A DNA stretch of 64,000 nt from Bacillus solimangrovi (GTDB taxonomy: Bacteria; Bacillota; Bacilli; Bacillales; Bacillaceae_N), in NCBI RefSeq assembly GCF_001742425.1, contig NZ_MJEH01000064.1, positions 61,683 to 125,682 of the forward strand. Reading direction: 5' to 3'. The number at the start of each line of letters is the position of its first letter. Position 1 is the first letter of the stretch. This document shows positions 1 to 9,931 of this stretch, piece after piece. The position numbers and the translations under genes were made by a program. The notes beneath the pieces were generated by a model that worked only from the letters and a program-made list of their open reading frames with translations, searched no databases and was not told the origin of the DNA.

Positions 1-773
1 TGAAAATAGTTGGGTGTGGGATTGGGAAAACGGTAATTGCGGGTAACCCATCACCTGTTAGTGATAATGGGATTGATTTGAATGCGAATCAAACAATTTT
101 ACAGGGGTTTACAGTTCAGGGATTTGAAGATAATGGCGTTGAAATTTTATCAGGAAGTAATGTATTGGTTAATATTGAAACTAAATTTAATAAGCAGCAA
201 GGTATAGATCTTGATCAAAATTTTAATTTATTCACAAACTGCATTTCCTCTTTCAATCAATTCGATGGATTTAATATTACATCTTCTAATAATTGTGTAA
301 TTGAATGTAGCAGCTTTCAAAATGAAGGAGAAGGTTTTTTCATTGGTGAACCAAGTAACACAATTATTAATAATGTTGCTAATGAAAATTTTGATGAAGG
401 GATTAATATCGATTGTCCTATGTCAAAAATATTCGGTAACAAATCACTTAAAAACATAGGAAACGGTATAGAAGTAGATGAAATTAACAATAATATTATA
501 TCAAATTTAGTTTGTAACAATGAAGCAAATGGTATTTTTATAAGGTCAAATGAGAATCAAAACGTCATTGACTCCAACATCGTCCGCAACAACGGAACTG
601 ATGATACGACAGCTGGTATTCTAGTTGATAATGGAGCAATGGAAAATGTTATTCGATTCAATAAAGCAAAAAATAATATTGGAGTTGATATTTTAGCAGA
701 AGGTGGAATTGGAACAAACATCTATGACGGAAACAAATGTGAAAACAGTTTTCCTGATGGGTTGTGTACATGA
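1..773 (+). CDS. Right-handed beta-helix repeat protein, 5' end outside window
   Basis: The reading frame is open from base 3 to the TGA at 771-773, so the N-terminus (about 50 residues judging by the paralogues at 35-42 kb) lies left of the window. It begins in the family motif VGCGIGKTVIAG and continues with an Asn-rich core of short repeats (NNxI, NGIxV) typical of pectate-lyase-like beta-helices with Asn ladders. It ends in the family signature TNIYDGNKCEN plus GLCT. The sequence after the GKT motif (NPSPVS, NGIDLNANQT) is closest to the copies at 39304 and 40835, suggesting mosaic exchange. Function is unknown; the fold is common in surface, spore and carbohydrate-binding proteins. This is the only family member on the plus strand. 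Confidence 0.85.
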   Translation, partial: KIVGCGIGKTVIAGNPSPVSDNGIDLNANQTILQGFTVQGFEDNGVEILSGSNVLVNIETKFNKQQGIDLDQNFNLFTNCISSFNQFDGFNITSSNNCVIECSSFQNEGEGFFIGEPSNTIINNVANENFDEGINIDCPMSKIFGNKSLKNIGNGIEVDEINNNIISNLVCNNEANGIFIRSNENQNVIDSNIVRNNGTDDTTAGILVDNGAMENVIRFNKAKNNIGVDILAEGGIGTNIYDGNKCENSFPDGLCT

Positions 774-1092
774 ACAACAATGCTCCCCTACATAAGGGAG
801 TATGATTACATAATATTCTGTTGAAGGGTTTCTGTCACAGTACGTTGAAACTGTTCAGTAAATTGATTTATCTTCATTTTTCAACTAACATGACTAATAC
901 ATTAGAACATAATTGGAGTTATCTCGAATTAAATTCTTCAGCTAAAAGGGAGCGATACATAGAATACGTGTTTAATATGTACCGCAACTATTACAATTTA
1001 GGCCTCGATAAATTCACTAACGTTAATTGCTTTATCCTCGTACCACCCACTGACATTCTCCCTTGTCAGTAACGAATGTCTTTAGGATACGG
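774..1092. other. Intergenic gap with family palindrome
   Basis: Directly after the beta-helix gene is a CTCCC/GGGAG palindrome (about 782-801). The same palindrome follows most paralogues at 32-41 kb. An 83-codon TTG-initiated frame (821-1072) lacks a ribosome binding site and recognisable similarity, so I do not call it. Confidence 0.5.
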
Positions 1093-2334
1093 TTATACCA
1101 CTTTCCATAAAGGTGATTTACGAACCCATAGAAAGATTAATAGATTAAAAATACAAGCGAGTAAAAATACTGCTGAAGGATTATACCACTCGGCAATCCA
1201 ACCTGATGCAATGATTGCAATCGGCATACCAATCTTAAACATCGATCCTGTAATCCCGCTAATTCTGCCGATTAACTGATGTGGCGTTGTTTCTTGACGA
1301 TATGACCAAATGCAAATGGATGAGATCGTTCCAAATAGTCCGTATAAAAATAAACTGAATCCAAATATCCAAACGTTATTTGCGATAAACAAAATGAAGT
1401 ATGTCAAACCTGATAACAATGTCGTCACTCCGAGAATCACACCGACCGCTATCTTACTGCGAATCCATGTAACAACACTACTTCCTACCAGCCCTCCAAG
1501 ACCAGCACATGATAAGATAATTCCCAATTGTGAACTATTTAGCTGTAATTCATCCTTCGCAAAAAAGATAATCATTGTATCTACCATTCCTGTTGTAGAG
1601 TTAATAAAAATAACAAGAATGGTAATCAACCAGAGTGGCCTGTTATTTCGAAGCTCTTTCCATCCTTCTTTTAATTCCTCACCAAAATTGGTGTTCCTCT
1701 CTTTTTCAACTTCGTTCGAATCCAATAACATAAGTAAAAAGAATGCAACTGTAAACGCAATTGCTGTAATGAGTAAACCGATATGCAAATCAGAAAAAAA
1801 TAAAATAAGTCCCGTTATCGCTGGTCCCATTATCCCAATGAATGTTGTAATAAATGCGAATGCTGCGTTAGCAGGTGTTAACAGCTCTGTCGGTAATACT
1901 TGCTTAACGATACTTGCCCTTGCATTAAAATAAGCATAACTACAAGTCATCAACATGAATCCAGCAATGTAGAAAACGATTAAGTTTTCAAAACCAGTTT
2001 GAATGAACATGAATAACAGAAAAAGCACAACAACTTGTAATAAGATAGCCCATAAAGACCACCTCTTTTTATTAACACGATCGACGATAACACCGATAAA
2101 CATCGCTAATAATAAATTAGGTAGAAATTCGATAGCCCTCATTGTGGACATCGTTACAGAAGATTCTGTTAAATGATATAAAATCAATGGCAGCGCTAAT
2201 TCATACACTTTACTTCCAAAAGCAATAATTGATCCAGTGATGAAAAGAATAACGAAATTTTTATTCGTCCATAGTGATTGTTGTTGGGTCTTATGTTGTA
2301 TAGATACGTTTTCGTTTAGTTTAGGTAGACTCAT
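1093..2334 (-). CDS. MFS transporter (MFS_3-type exporter)
   Basis: A 413-residue integral membrane protein of the major facilitator superfamily with about 12 hydrophobic segments starting near residue 27. The loop between helices 2 and 3 carries the MFS motif-A remnant GVIVDRVNKKRW. It resembles the macrolide/siderophore exporter branch (EntS/MefA-like MFS_3), which are drug- or metabolite-proton antiporters in the cytoplasmic membrane; the substrate cannot be read from sequence. The ATG is preceded by a GAAAGGAG ribosome binding site. It is transcribed divergently from the SgrR-like regulator at 2490, which probably controls it. In enterobacteria sgrR lies close to the setA MFS sugar exporter, a similar arrangement. 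Confidence 0.85.
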   Translation of the reverse strand: MSLPKLNENVSIQHKTQQQSLWTNKNFVILFITGSIIAFGSKVYELALPLILYHLTESSVTMSTMRAIEFLPNLLLAMFIGVIVDRVNKKRWSLWAILLQVVVLFLLFMFIQTGFENLIVFYIAGFMLMTCSYAYFNARASIVKQVLPTELLTPANAAFAFITTFIGIMGPAITGLILFFSDLHIGLLITAIAFTVAFFLLMLLDSNEVEKERNTNFGEELKEGWKELRNNRPLWLITILVIFINSTTGMVDTMIIFFAKDELQLNSSQLGIILSCAGLGGLVGSSVVTWIRSKIAVGVILGVTTLLSGLTYFILFIANNVWIFGFSLFLYGLFGTISSICIWSYRQETTPHQLIGRISGITGSMFKIGMPIAIIASGWIAEWYNPSAVFLLACIFNLLIFLWVRKSPLWKVV

Positions 2335-2489
2335 AACATTCTCCTTTCTGTTGTTGATTATTAGTTTAAACTGAATTAAGGTGAAAGAAAGCTGAAAGAA
2401 TTATATTGTTTTTTCACCTTTTTTTTTGATAGGTTTTTAATAGGATTAAAAATCAATTTTTCAATAAAACATATTGGGATGTGTGAATA

Positions 2490-4286
2490 ATGTTAGTCGA
2501 GGAGCATTACTTGCAATTACGAACCCATTTTTCAGACGAGCAAAACGGAGAATGGATTGAAGTGAAATTAACGAAAATTAGTGAAATTTTATATAGCACA
2601 AAAAGAAATGCAAATCTTTTAATAAAAAAAATGGAAGATCGTGAATGGATCAAGTGGTCTTCTGGCAGAGGTAGAGGCATATCTTCTAAAATTATGTTTT
2701 TAAAAGAGAAAGACATTTTATTAGTTGAGCTTGCTAAAAGTAAGGTGTTATCAGGTGACTTACATAACGCACATTCTTTATTGAATACATATGATGTTAG
2801 CAATGAAGGCGGGGTAATGTTCTCCGAATGGATGGAACAACAACTAGGCTATCATCAAAAAGAAACTTCACAACAGCCATTGGACATTCTTCGGTTCCCA
2901 TTTTATCGACCAATACCGTTTCTAGACCCAGCGTTTGCAATGCGTCGAACTGAGGTTCATATCGTTAAACAACTGTTTGACACATTGGTTATCTATAATC
3001 CGAATACAGAAACGATCGAACCTCACCTTGCCCATCATTGGACAAGTGATGAAACAAACAAAGTGTGGACATTTTATTTACGCAAGGGTATACGTTTTCA
3101 TCATGGAAAAACGATGACATCACTAGATGTGGATTACACGTTGCGAAGAGTACAAAATCCTGATACGAAATCACCGCATCAATGGATGGTTAATGGTATA
3201 AAAAACATTACTTGTATACATGATCATGCGATTCAGATTGAACTTATCGAGCCTAACTCTCTATTTGTAAATGTTCTAATTTCCTCCAAATTGTCGATTG
3301 TGCCTAACGATTTACATGAACATGAAGATTTTGCAACATTGCCGATTGGAACGGGGCCATTTTCGATTAAACAAAACGACAAATCTAAGCTATTGTTACG
3401 AGTAAATGAACACTATTTCAAAGAAAGAGCTCATCTAGACCAAATTGAAATATGGATATGGCCTGACGAAACAGATGAACATAGACTAAAAACACTTAAC
3501 TTCAAATACTTAGTTGCACCTAAAAATTCGTTGCAAGATGGTAAAGAATTTGTTGAGTTAAATCGGTTTGAAAATGAGATTTTCTATTTGGTGTTCAATT
3601 TACATAAACAAGCACCATATCAAAATGCAAATTTTCGCAAAGCATTTCATCATGCGATAAATCGATCCTTAATAATAGAAGAGCTACGTGGATTTAGACA
3701 TAAACCTGCAAGTGGCTTCCTGCCTAGCAACAAAATCGAAACATACATGAACGACTACGATCTAAATAAAGCTAAAGAAGAACTAGCTCGAAGCGGTTAC
3801 TCTGGAGAAACGATTCATTTATATATTTATGAAATGCAATCAAATATCGAAAATGCGCAGTGGATAAAAAGAGCCGCTGAAAAGCTTGGTGTACACATCG
3901 AAATCTCGGTATTTCCAATCGAGGAATTAAGAAAAAAGGATGTCATGATGCAAGCTGATCTGATTGCAGCTGGTGAAGTATTTGATACAAATATTGAAAT
4001 TGAGCTAATCGGATTATACAGAGAGAACGGTTCATTTATCGGCTCTCTAATTGGAGAAAAACATCGCGAAGAAATAGAAGACCAAATTGCAAAAGCATTA
4101 AGAACATCAAATAAAATACAACGCCTTCAACTATTAAATGATATTGAAAACATAATCAGGGACAGGAATAGCGTTATATTCTTATACCACAACAGGCAAA
4201 ATGCCGTACATCATAACAGCTTAAAAGGCGTTTCCTTAAATGCACTGGGCTGGATAGAATATAGAGACTTGTGGTTGGAAAAGTGA
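2490..4286 (+). CDS. SgrR-like regulator (HTH plus solute-binding domain)
   Basis: 598 residues. The N-terminal ~110 residues form a winged helix-turn-helix of the SgrR_N type (RTHFSDEQ..., KRNANLLIKKMEDREWI). Residues ~165-590 match the SBP_bac_5 oligopeptide/solute-binding fold: TEPHLAHHW-like start, VWTFYLRKGIRFHHGK, and NFRKAFHHAINR. There is no signal peptide, so it is a cytoplasmic DNA-binding protein that uses a periplasmic-binding-protein fold to sense a small molecule. E. coli SgrR senses sugar-phosphate stress; the ligand here is unknown. It is divergent from the MFS exporter at 1093-2334 and is the likely regulator of that gene. Confidence 0.8.
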   Translation: MLVEEHYLQLRTHFSDEQNGEWIEVKLTKISEILYSTKRNANLLIKKMEDREWIKWSSGRGRGISSKIMFLKEKDILLVELAKSKVLSGDLHNAHSLLNTYDVSNEGGVMFSEWMEQQLGYHQKETSQQPLDILRFPFYRPIPFLDPAFAMRRTEVHIVKQLFDTLVIYNPNTETIEPHLAHHWTSDETNKVWTFYLRKGIRFHHGKTMTSLDVDYTLRRVQNPDTKSPHQWMVNGIKNITCIHDHAIQIELIEPNSLFVNVLISSKLSIVPNDLHEHEDFATLPIGTGPFSIKQNDKSKLLLRVNEHYFKERAHLDQIEIWIWPDETDEHRLKTLNFKYLVAPKNSLQDGKEFVELNRFENEIFYLVFNLHKQAPYQNANFRKAFHHAINRSLIIEELRGFRHKPASGFLPSNKIETYMNDYDLNKAKEELARSGYSGETIHLYIYEMQSNIENAQWIKRAAEKLGVHIEISVFPIEELRKKDVMMQADLIAAGEVFDTNIEIELIGLYRENGSFIGSLIGEKHREEIEDQIAKALRTSNKIQRLQLLNDIENIIRDRNSVIFLYHNRQNAVHHNSLKGVSLNALGWIEYRDLWLEK

Positions 4287-4330
4287 CTCGGCTAACAACA
4301 AATGAGAAGTATCTCTATTATGCGAATCAT

Positions 4331-4370
4331 ACCTAAAAGGTCAATCACATTTTCGATTGACCTTTTAGGT
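4331..4370 (+). terminator. Rho-independent terminator after the SgrR-like gene
   Basis: A perfect 15-bp inverted repeat (arms CCTAAAAGGTCAATC and its complement) around an 8-base loop, followed by GTTTTCATT. It probably ends the regulator transcript. Confidence 0.75.
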
Positions 4371-4444
4371 GTTTTCATTGTTGATGATAAAACAAAACAT
4401 ATGAGGTTTTGTGCGGTCATTATCTCTGTTTCTAGCACTCTCGA

Positions 4445-7400
4445 CTAATTAGAGAATAAAACTTTTTGTGGAGTAGCTTGACTAGGTACCATAATCCCGT
4501 TTCCCAACTGGCCATAATCGTTACTTCCCCACGTATACAACGTTCCATCACTTGCTAGTGCCGCTGTGTGAATTCCTCCTACTGATACTTGTTCAATACT
4601 AACTCCTTTGAGGATCGGCATATGAATCGCTGTTGGATTCGCTTGACGAATGAAATCTCCGCTATTCCCGTTTCCTAGCTGGCCAAAATCGTTTAACCCC
4701 CACGTGTACACTGTTCCATCACTTGCTAACGCTATTGTGTGTTCTTCCCCTACAGTTATTTGTTCGATCTTGGCTCCTCTGGGCATCTGGATCGCTGTCG
4801 GACTAGATTCAAAAAATCCCCAACCACTTCTCCCGTTTCCAAGCTGACCGTACTCATTTCTTCCCCACGTATACAACGTTCCATCACTTGTTAACGCTAT
4901 TGTGTGATCTCCCCCTGACTTTATTTGTTTGATACTAGCTCCTTCAGGGATGGAGATCGCTGTCGGACTAGGTTGAATAGCTTTCAATCCATTATTCCCG
5001 TCTCCCAACTGGCCAAACTCGTTATCTCCCCACGTATACAACGTCCCATCACTTGCTAGCGCTATTGTATGATCACTTCCAGCCGATACTTGTTTGATCT
5101 TGGCTCCTTTGGGTATCTGAATCGCTATTGGGCTAGCTTGATTAGTTCCCTCTCCACTATCCCCGTCTCCCAGTTGACCATCAAAGTTACATCCCCACGT
5201 ATACAACGTTCCATCACTTGCTAGCGCTATTGTATGATCTCCTCCTGCTGCTACTTGTTCGATACTGGCTGCCCCGGGGATCGAAATAGCTATTGGACTA
5301 ACTTGTTCAACTCCAGATCCACTATCCCCATTTCCCAACTGGCCAAAAGTGTTTTCTCCCCACGTATACACCGTCCCATCACTTGCTAGCGCTACTGTGT
5401 GATCACTTCCAGCCGATACTTGCTCGATCTTGGCTCCTTTGGGCATCTGGATCGCTTTCGGACTAGATTGATTAGTCAAACTACCGTCTCCCAGCTGACC
5501 AGAATTGTTTAATCCCCACGTATACACCGTTCCATCACTTGCTAGCGCCACTGTGTGGGCAAATCCAAGTGAAATTTTTTCAATATCAGGTAACTTCTTT
5601 CTAGATCCTATCTTTTCTGATTCAAAGATTGATATCGCTATTTCTAAAGTTGATACGGCTGTATCCACTTCTTCTTGTGTTCGATTCGATGCATCATCCA
5701 ATACCGATTGCGCTGTATCGATCTCGGTTTGGAGTATTACTCTTGACCCTATACGATATTCTCCAACAGACTTTCCTTCTTTCGAATCATCATGTAAAAC
5801 TTGTGCGGTACTTATCTTTGTTTCTAGCGCACTCTTATCTACTCTTATAATTTCTGATTCAAAGGTTGAAATCGCGGTTTCTAAAGTTAGTATGGCTGCA
5901 TCCACTCCTGCTATTGTTCGATTCGATGCATCATCAAACACTGCTTGTGCTGTATCAATCGCGGTTTGGAATGTTGCTTTTGACCCTATACCATATTCTC
6001 CAACAGACTTTCCTTCTTTCGAATCATCATGTAAAGATTGTGCGGCAATTATCTTTGTTTCTAGTGCATTCTTATCTCCAGCTCCTATCTTTTCTGATTC
6101 AAAGATTGATATTACGGTTTCTAAAGTTGATACGGCTGCACTCAAGTCTGCTTGCGTTCGATTCGATGCATCATCCAACACTGATCGCGCTGTATCGATC
6201 GCGGTTTGGAATGTTGCTTTTGATCCTATACGATAATTTCCTTCTTTTGAATCATCATGTAAGGCTTGTGAGGTACTTATCTTTGTTTCTAGTTTACTCG
6301 CATATTCCGAGAATAAAACTTTTTGTGGACTAGCTTGATCAGTCTTACTCCCATCTCCTAGCTGACCAAAACTGTTTTTTCCCCACGTATACACTGTTCC
6401 ATCACTTGCTAGCGTTATAGTGTGATCGCCTCCTACAGATACTTGTTCGATCGTAGCTCCTCCGGGGAGCGGGATCGCTGTTGGACTAACTTGATTAGCC
6501 ACAGCTTCGTATCCCAACTGACCATACTCATTACTTCCCCATGTATACACCGTTTCATCACTTGCTAGTGCTACTGTGTGTGCACCTCCTGCAGATACTT
6601 GTTCGATCTTGGCTCCTCCAGAGATAAGGATCACTGTCGGACTAGATTGATCAACTCCCCATCCGCTATTATCGCCTCCTAGCTGACCATCGTTATTTCT
6701 CCCCCACGTATATACCGTTCCATCACTTGCTAACGCTATGGTGTGGGCAAATCCTGCCGATATTTGTTCGATCTTGGCTCCTCCAGGGATAGGGATCACT
6801 GTCGGACTAGATTGATCAACTCCCCATCCGCTATTACCGTCTCCTAGCTGACCATCGTTATTTCTCCCCCACGTATATATTGTTCCATCACTTGCTAACG
6901 CTATTGTGTGATCGCCTCCTGCCGATACTTGTTCGATCTTGGCTCCTCCGGGGATCGTGATCGCTGTCGGACTAGATTGATCAACTCCCCATCCAATATT
7001 ACCGTCTCCCAACTGGCCAAAAGCGTTTCCTCCCCACGTATACACCCTTCCATCACTTGCTAACGCCACTGTGTGGTCAAACCCTGCCGATACTTGTTCG
7101 AACTTAACTCCTCTGGGCATCTGGATCGCTGTCGGACTAGATTGATTCGTTCCCTCTCCACTATTCCCGTCTCCCAGCTGACCATACTCATTATATCCCC
7201 ACGTATACACCGTTCCATCACTTGCTAGCGCTATTGTGTGAAAGCCTCCTGCCGATACTTGTTCGATCGTGACTCCTCCAGGCATCGAGATCGCTATCGG
7301 ACTAACTTGTTCCATTCCCCATCCAATATTACCGTCTCCAAGTTGACCATACTCGTTACTTCCCCACGTATACACCGTCCCATCACTCGCTAACGCCACT

Positions 7401-7588
7401 GAGTGGAAATTTCCTAATGATATTTTCTCAATAACAGGTAATGCTGTTTCGGTTTTCAACACAGTGGCGTAGGCAAACAAAGGTAGCGCACTTTGCATAA
7501 TCAGTAATAAAAATAAGATAATTTTCAACATAAACGATAATCGCTTTTTCACCGTATACTCCCCCACATGTTGATTCATTTCTTTCAT
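4445..7588 (-). CDS. Secreted RCC1-repeat / FIVAR protein
   Basis: 1047 residues. Residues ~15-42 are a Sec signal peptide (KKR then a hydrophobic stretch ending near FAYA). The mature part has 14 RCC1 repeats recognisable by the core YTWGxNxxGQLG: seven before (~50-425) and seven after (~665-1047) a central block. The central block (~430-660) contains three FIVAR-type helical modules, each starting LETKI and containing LHDDSKEG and LDDASNRT; the first lacks a six-residue KSVGEY insertion found in the others. RCC1 proteins normally fold as one seven-bladed propeller, so this reads as two complete propellers joined by a helical stalk. No LPXTG, SLH or other anchor is visible. Repeats are near-identical at DNA level, implying recent amplification. 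Likely an extracellular binding protein; ligand unknown. Confidence 0.85.
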   Translation of the reverse strand: MKEMNQHVGEYTVKKRLSFMLKIILFLLLIMQSALPLFAYATVLKTETALPVIEKISLGNFHSVALASDGTVYTWGSNEYGQLGDGNIGWGMEQVSPIAISMPGGVTIEQVSAGGFHTIALASDGTVYTWGYNEYGQLGDGNSGEGTNQSSPTAIQMPRGVKFEQVSAGFDHTVALASDGRVYTWGGNAFGQLGDGNIGWGVDQSSPTAITIPGGAKIEQVSAGGDHTIALASDGTIYTWGRNNDGQLGDGNSGWGVDQSSPTVIPIPGGAKIEQISAGFAHTIALASDGTVYTWGRNNDGQLGGDNSGWGVDQSSPTVILISGGAKIEQVSAGGAHTVALASDETVYTWGSNEYGQLGYEAVANQVSPTAIPLPGGATIEQVSVGGDHTITLASDGTVYTWGKNSFGQLGDGSKTDQASPQKVLFSEYASKLETKISTSQALHDDSKEGNYRIGSKATFQTAIDTARSVLDDASNRTQADLSAAVSTLETVISIFESEKIGAGDKNALETKIIAAQSLHDDSKEGKSVGEYGIGSKATFQTAIDTAQAVFDDASNRTIAGVDAAILTLETAISTFESEIIRVDKSALETKISTAQVLHDDSKEGKSVGEYRIGSRVILQTEIDTAQSVLDDASNRTQEEVDTAVSTLEIAISIFESEKIGSRKKLPDIEKISLGFAHTVALASDGTVYTWGLNNSGQLGDGSLTNQSSPKAIQMPKGAKIEQVSAGSDHTVALASDGTVYTWGENTFGQLGNGDSGSGVEQVSPIAISIPGAASIEQVAAGGDHTIALASDGTLYTWGCNFDGQLGDGDSGEGTNQASPIAIQIPKGAKIKQVSAGSDHTIALASDGTLYTWGDNEFGQLGDGNNGLKAIQPSPTAISIPEGASIKQIKSGGDHTIALTSDGTLYTWGRNEYGQLGNGRSGWGFFESSPTAIQMPRGAKIEQITVGEEHTIALASDGTVYTWGLNDFGQLGNGNSGDFIRQANPTAIHMPILKGVSIEQVSVGGIHTAALASDGTLYTWGSNDYGQLGNGIMVPSQATPQKVLFSN

Positions 7589-8039
7589 TAAATTAACTTC
7601 CCTATCAGCTGGTTTAATTCAAACTTTTTCAGAAATAAAAGCAGCTATGAACGCTAATCAGAGGTAATGTCGTCATTCACCATCGTCTATATATAAAGCA
7701 CTTTAAAATCGAATTATTTTTAAAGATGGAGTAGCACTTAAACGTTACTCGTTTGTTTGGTACAATGCAGGTTGAGTTTTGCAATGTTCACTTATTCGTT
7801 AAACTTTGAAGTAAGCTTGATCTTCAACTAGCAAATTATGTTTTATCACTCCCTTAAATAAATAGTTAAATATAAACATAATTTCAAATTATATCATGGT
7901 CTACCTTGCGAAATATTTATTAAAGCGCAAATATTTTTAAAATTAATTGACTTTTTCAAAATTTAATAAAGTGCTATTCTATCTCTCTTCAAGGAATACC
8001 TATGAATGACACAAATCTAATCGGAAGGTGTGTTTCTGT
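7589..8039. other. AT-rich gap upstream of the RCC1 gene
   Basis: About 450 bases holding the promoter region of the minus-strand RCC1 gene and AT-rich DNA. I see no further gene or strong structure. Confidence 0.4.
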
Positions 8040-8150
8040 ATGTCATCAAATCAATTCAATTTGCAACATGAACTTCCCTCGGTGACTATTCATTTTAATG
8101 TAGCAGGACAGTTGGATTACGAGATTGATCGTAAGACGAGAAATAAATGA
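8040..8150 (+). CDS. Short ORF, 36 residues, possibly a gene remnant
   Basis: ATG with a good GGAAGG ribosome binding site at about 8022. The product starts MSSNQFNLQHELP and ends in DRKTRNK. I do not recognise it. It may be a real small protein or the 5' stump of a gene cut by the repeat element that begins about 30 bases after its stop. Confidence 0.3.
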   Translation: MSSNQFNLQHELPSVTIHFNVAGQLDYEIDRKTRNK

Positions 8151-8181
8151 AGGATTAGAATGGAGGGCAAGTAAAAAAGCT

Positions 8182-8300
8182 TCACTGATGGTTAGTTGAA
8201 CCAATTAGGTAATTACTGACGCTTGTTTTCCCACTTAAACTTCGTTGATTCTCCAAAGTTTTGAAGTGGGAGTCTTAGCGTCAGTTGAAACGTGATAAAT
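8182..8300 (+). repeat. Dispersed hairpin element, copy 1 (5' arm missing)
   Basis: Contains the conserved parts CACTGATGGTTAGTTGAACC, the ACTGACGC / GCGTCAGT long-range stem, the CCCACTT / AAGTGGG hairpin and the 3' end AACGTGATAAAT. The left half of the first hairpin and the small ATACC/GGTAT hairpin are absent. Confidence 0.75.
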
Positions 8301-8489
8301 GTCTTTCTGAACTCCTAACTTAATCATCACTCTCTTCTACTCAAGCAAATTCTCCTACACCTTTTAGAAAGAATAGTTTTATTAATCTGTCAATCTTGTT
8401 TCTATAGAGGGAAATTAACAAAATAGATAATTGTAACCATTTACCATATAATCAGATTAGATACGATTAATAGAATAGGAGGAATTTTT

Positions 8490-8780
8490 ATGTCTAACGT
8501 AAAAGAATCACAACCTAAGTGGTTTTGGAAAAGTATTTTTATATACATGGCCTTTGAATGGATATATTTATTTATTTTCATGTTTTTAACTGATAGTTCT
8601 GAAGCTTTAGCGACTAGTGTTTTTTATACTACGGTTGCTTTTTTTCCTGTTTTTTTCACATTGATGCTATTTTTCTTAATTAAGAAAAAGTATAAAATTA
8701 CTATAGATACGATCTTTTATCTATTTGCTCCTCTCTTAAGTTATTTGCCTTTTTGGACAATTTTAGGGTCTTTTTTATGA
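8490..8780 (+). CDS. Small membrane protein
   Basis: 96 residues with an excellent ribosome binding site (AGGAGG, spacing about 6). Three hydrophobic segments at roughly 13-34, 43-66 and 73-95, with a basic KKKYK loop between the last two. I recognise no family. Isolated, with no operon partner. A cytoplasmic-membrane location is inferred from hydrophobicity only. Confidence 0.6.
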   Translation: MSNVKESQPKWFWKSIFIYMAFEWIYLFIFMFLTDSSEALATSVFYTTVAFFPVFFTLMLFFLIKKKYKITIDTIFYLFAPLLSYLPFWTILGSFL

Positions 8781-9150
8781 CATAAAACTTCTTGCAGTAT
8801 TTAAAAAAACATTATTGCAATCTTGCACGTAATCTATACTAGAAGTCGCATTCACCTTTTGTGGTGAAAAAAGTTAAATATAACCCATATAGGAATAATA
8901 AGATACGAAATGATGAAATATAGTATTAATTGATAAACAATTTTGGAAGGAAAATATCGTCTTGATACGTTCCCTTTTTTATCTAAAGCACCCAATAGTT
9001 AAACAGCTAAATTGGATATAACTCGTATTGAGATCTTCTAACAAAGCCAAATTTCAATTGAAGATGGTTAATTCCTGTAGATCACGAAAATCAAAGTAAC
9101 TTCATGCTCTCAGCTCTTCTTAGATATTAAATATATAATCTACTAGAGTT
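8781..9150. other. Intergenic region without a recognisable gene
   Basis: 370 AT-rich bases between two converging genes. No ORF with a ribosome binding site and no strong hairpin noticed. Confidence 0.4.
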
Positions 9151-9873
9151 TTATCGATTTCTATTAATAATAAATAATTCAGTGGATTTCATTTCAATAT
9201 CAATTGATTTTACTAACAGAGAGATTTTGTTTTCTTCATTTAATGCACTCCAGTAAAACTCTCCTACATCCTTAATATCATCGTATAACTTTACTTCAAA
9301 TGGTTCACCTACAAAAGAAGGTAATGGATTGCCGTTCTCAGAATAAGTATGCAAACAATGTCCCACCCCAGGAACTGCTCTTTCATAATTATAATAATTT
9401 CTAATACAATAATTAGGGTCATTTTGAACCGATTTTAAAATGGATAATTGATAAGCCATTTTCTCATTATTCAAATCAATCATTCCAGATATTCGTGGAG
9501 TAAGATTCGGAAAATCCGGTTCGAATTCTCTCTTATTTAGGGCACATTCAAATGATTCATCATTTATTAATGAATCATAAATCGTATCCGTCTGGTCCCC
9601 GTTTGAGACAATATGAATATCATTATAAAACTTGATAGGATAATAAATAATCAATGTTGGGTCTTCGAGCTGATTCTTATCATGTGCCTCAGTTCTAACA
9701 AACCCACCTTCATTGACGAAAATTCTATTCCTACTATTGCTACTTCTGCCCATTATCCAATACACTTGATAATATTTTTTGGAATTTGGGCTTAAACCTA
9801 CAATTATGCCTCTACCAGGATAGGAATTCTTCTTCAATTGATTAACATTAGCATTACATAAGCTATCTAACAT
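9151..9873 (-). CDS. purO: IMP cyclohydrolase, PurO type
   Basis: 240 residues. The N-terminal signature SYPGRGIIVG followed by MGRSSNSRNR is characteristic of the PurO / IMP_cyclohyd family, which closes FAICAR to IMP in the last step of purine synthesis. Start: the ATG at 9873 has a GGGGGA ribosome binding site at good spacing; an in-frame start at 9924 lies inside the terminator stem of the upstream riboswitch and is rejected. The gene sits behind a ZTP riboswitch (9932-9999), which senses ZMP/ZTP, an intermediate just upstream of this step, so control and function agree. Bacilli usually carry bifunctional PurH, so this would be an extra or alternative cyclohydrolase. Confidence 0.8.
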   Translation of the reverse strand: MLDSLCNANVNQLKKNSYPGRGIIVGLSPNSKKYYQVYWIMGRSSNSRNRIFVNEGGFVRTEAHDKNQLEDPTLIIYYPIKFYNDIHIVSNGDQTDTIYDSLINDESFECALNKREFEPDFPNLTPRISGMIDLNNEKMAYQLSILKSVQNDPNYCIRNYYNYERAVPGVGHCLHTYSENGNPLPSFVGEPFEVKLYDDIKDVGEFYWSALNEENKISLLVKSIDIEMKSTELFIINRNR

Positions 9874-9892
9874 ACAATAATCCCCCTTTTTG

Positions 9893-9931
9893 CAATAAAA
9901 AAAGTATTTGATAGTTACTATCAAATACTTT
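9893..9931 (-). terminator. Terminator stem of the ZTP riboswitch
   Basis: A perfect 14-bp inverted repeat (arm AAAGTATTTGATAG) with a three-base loop and a U-rich tail on the minus strand. Its 5' arm abuts or overlaps the GGGCAAAG end of the aptamer, so ligand binding can compete with terminator formation. Confidence 0.85.

Noticed and set aside
821..1072. 83-codon TTG-initiated ORF after the first beta-helix gene
   Set aside because: No ribosome binding site, no recognisable similarity, atypical composition at its ends.
5505..6333. Long plus-strand frames opposite the RCC1/FIVAR gene
   Set aside because: They are antisense to repeated coding sequence and mirror its repeat structure; no start signals.
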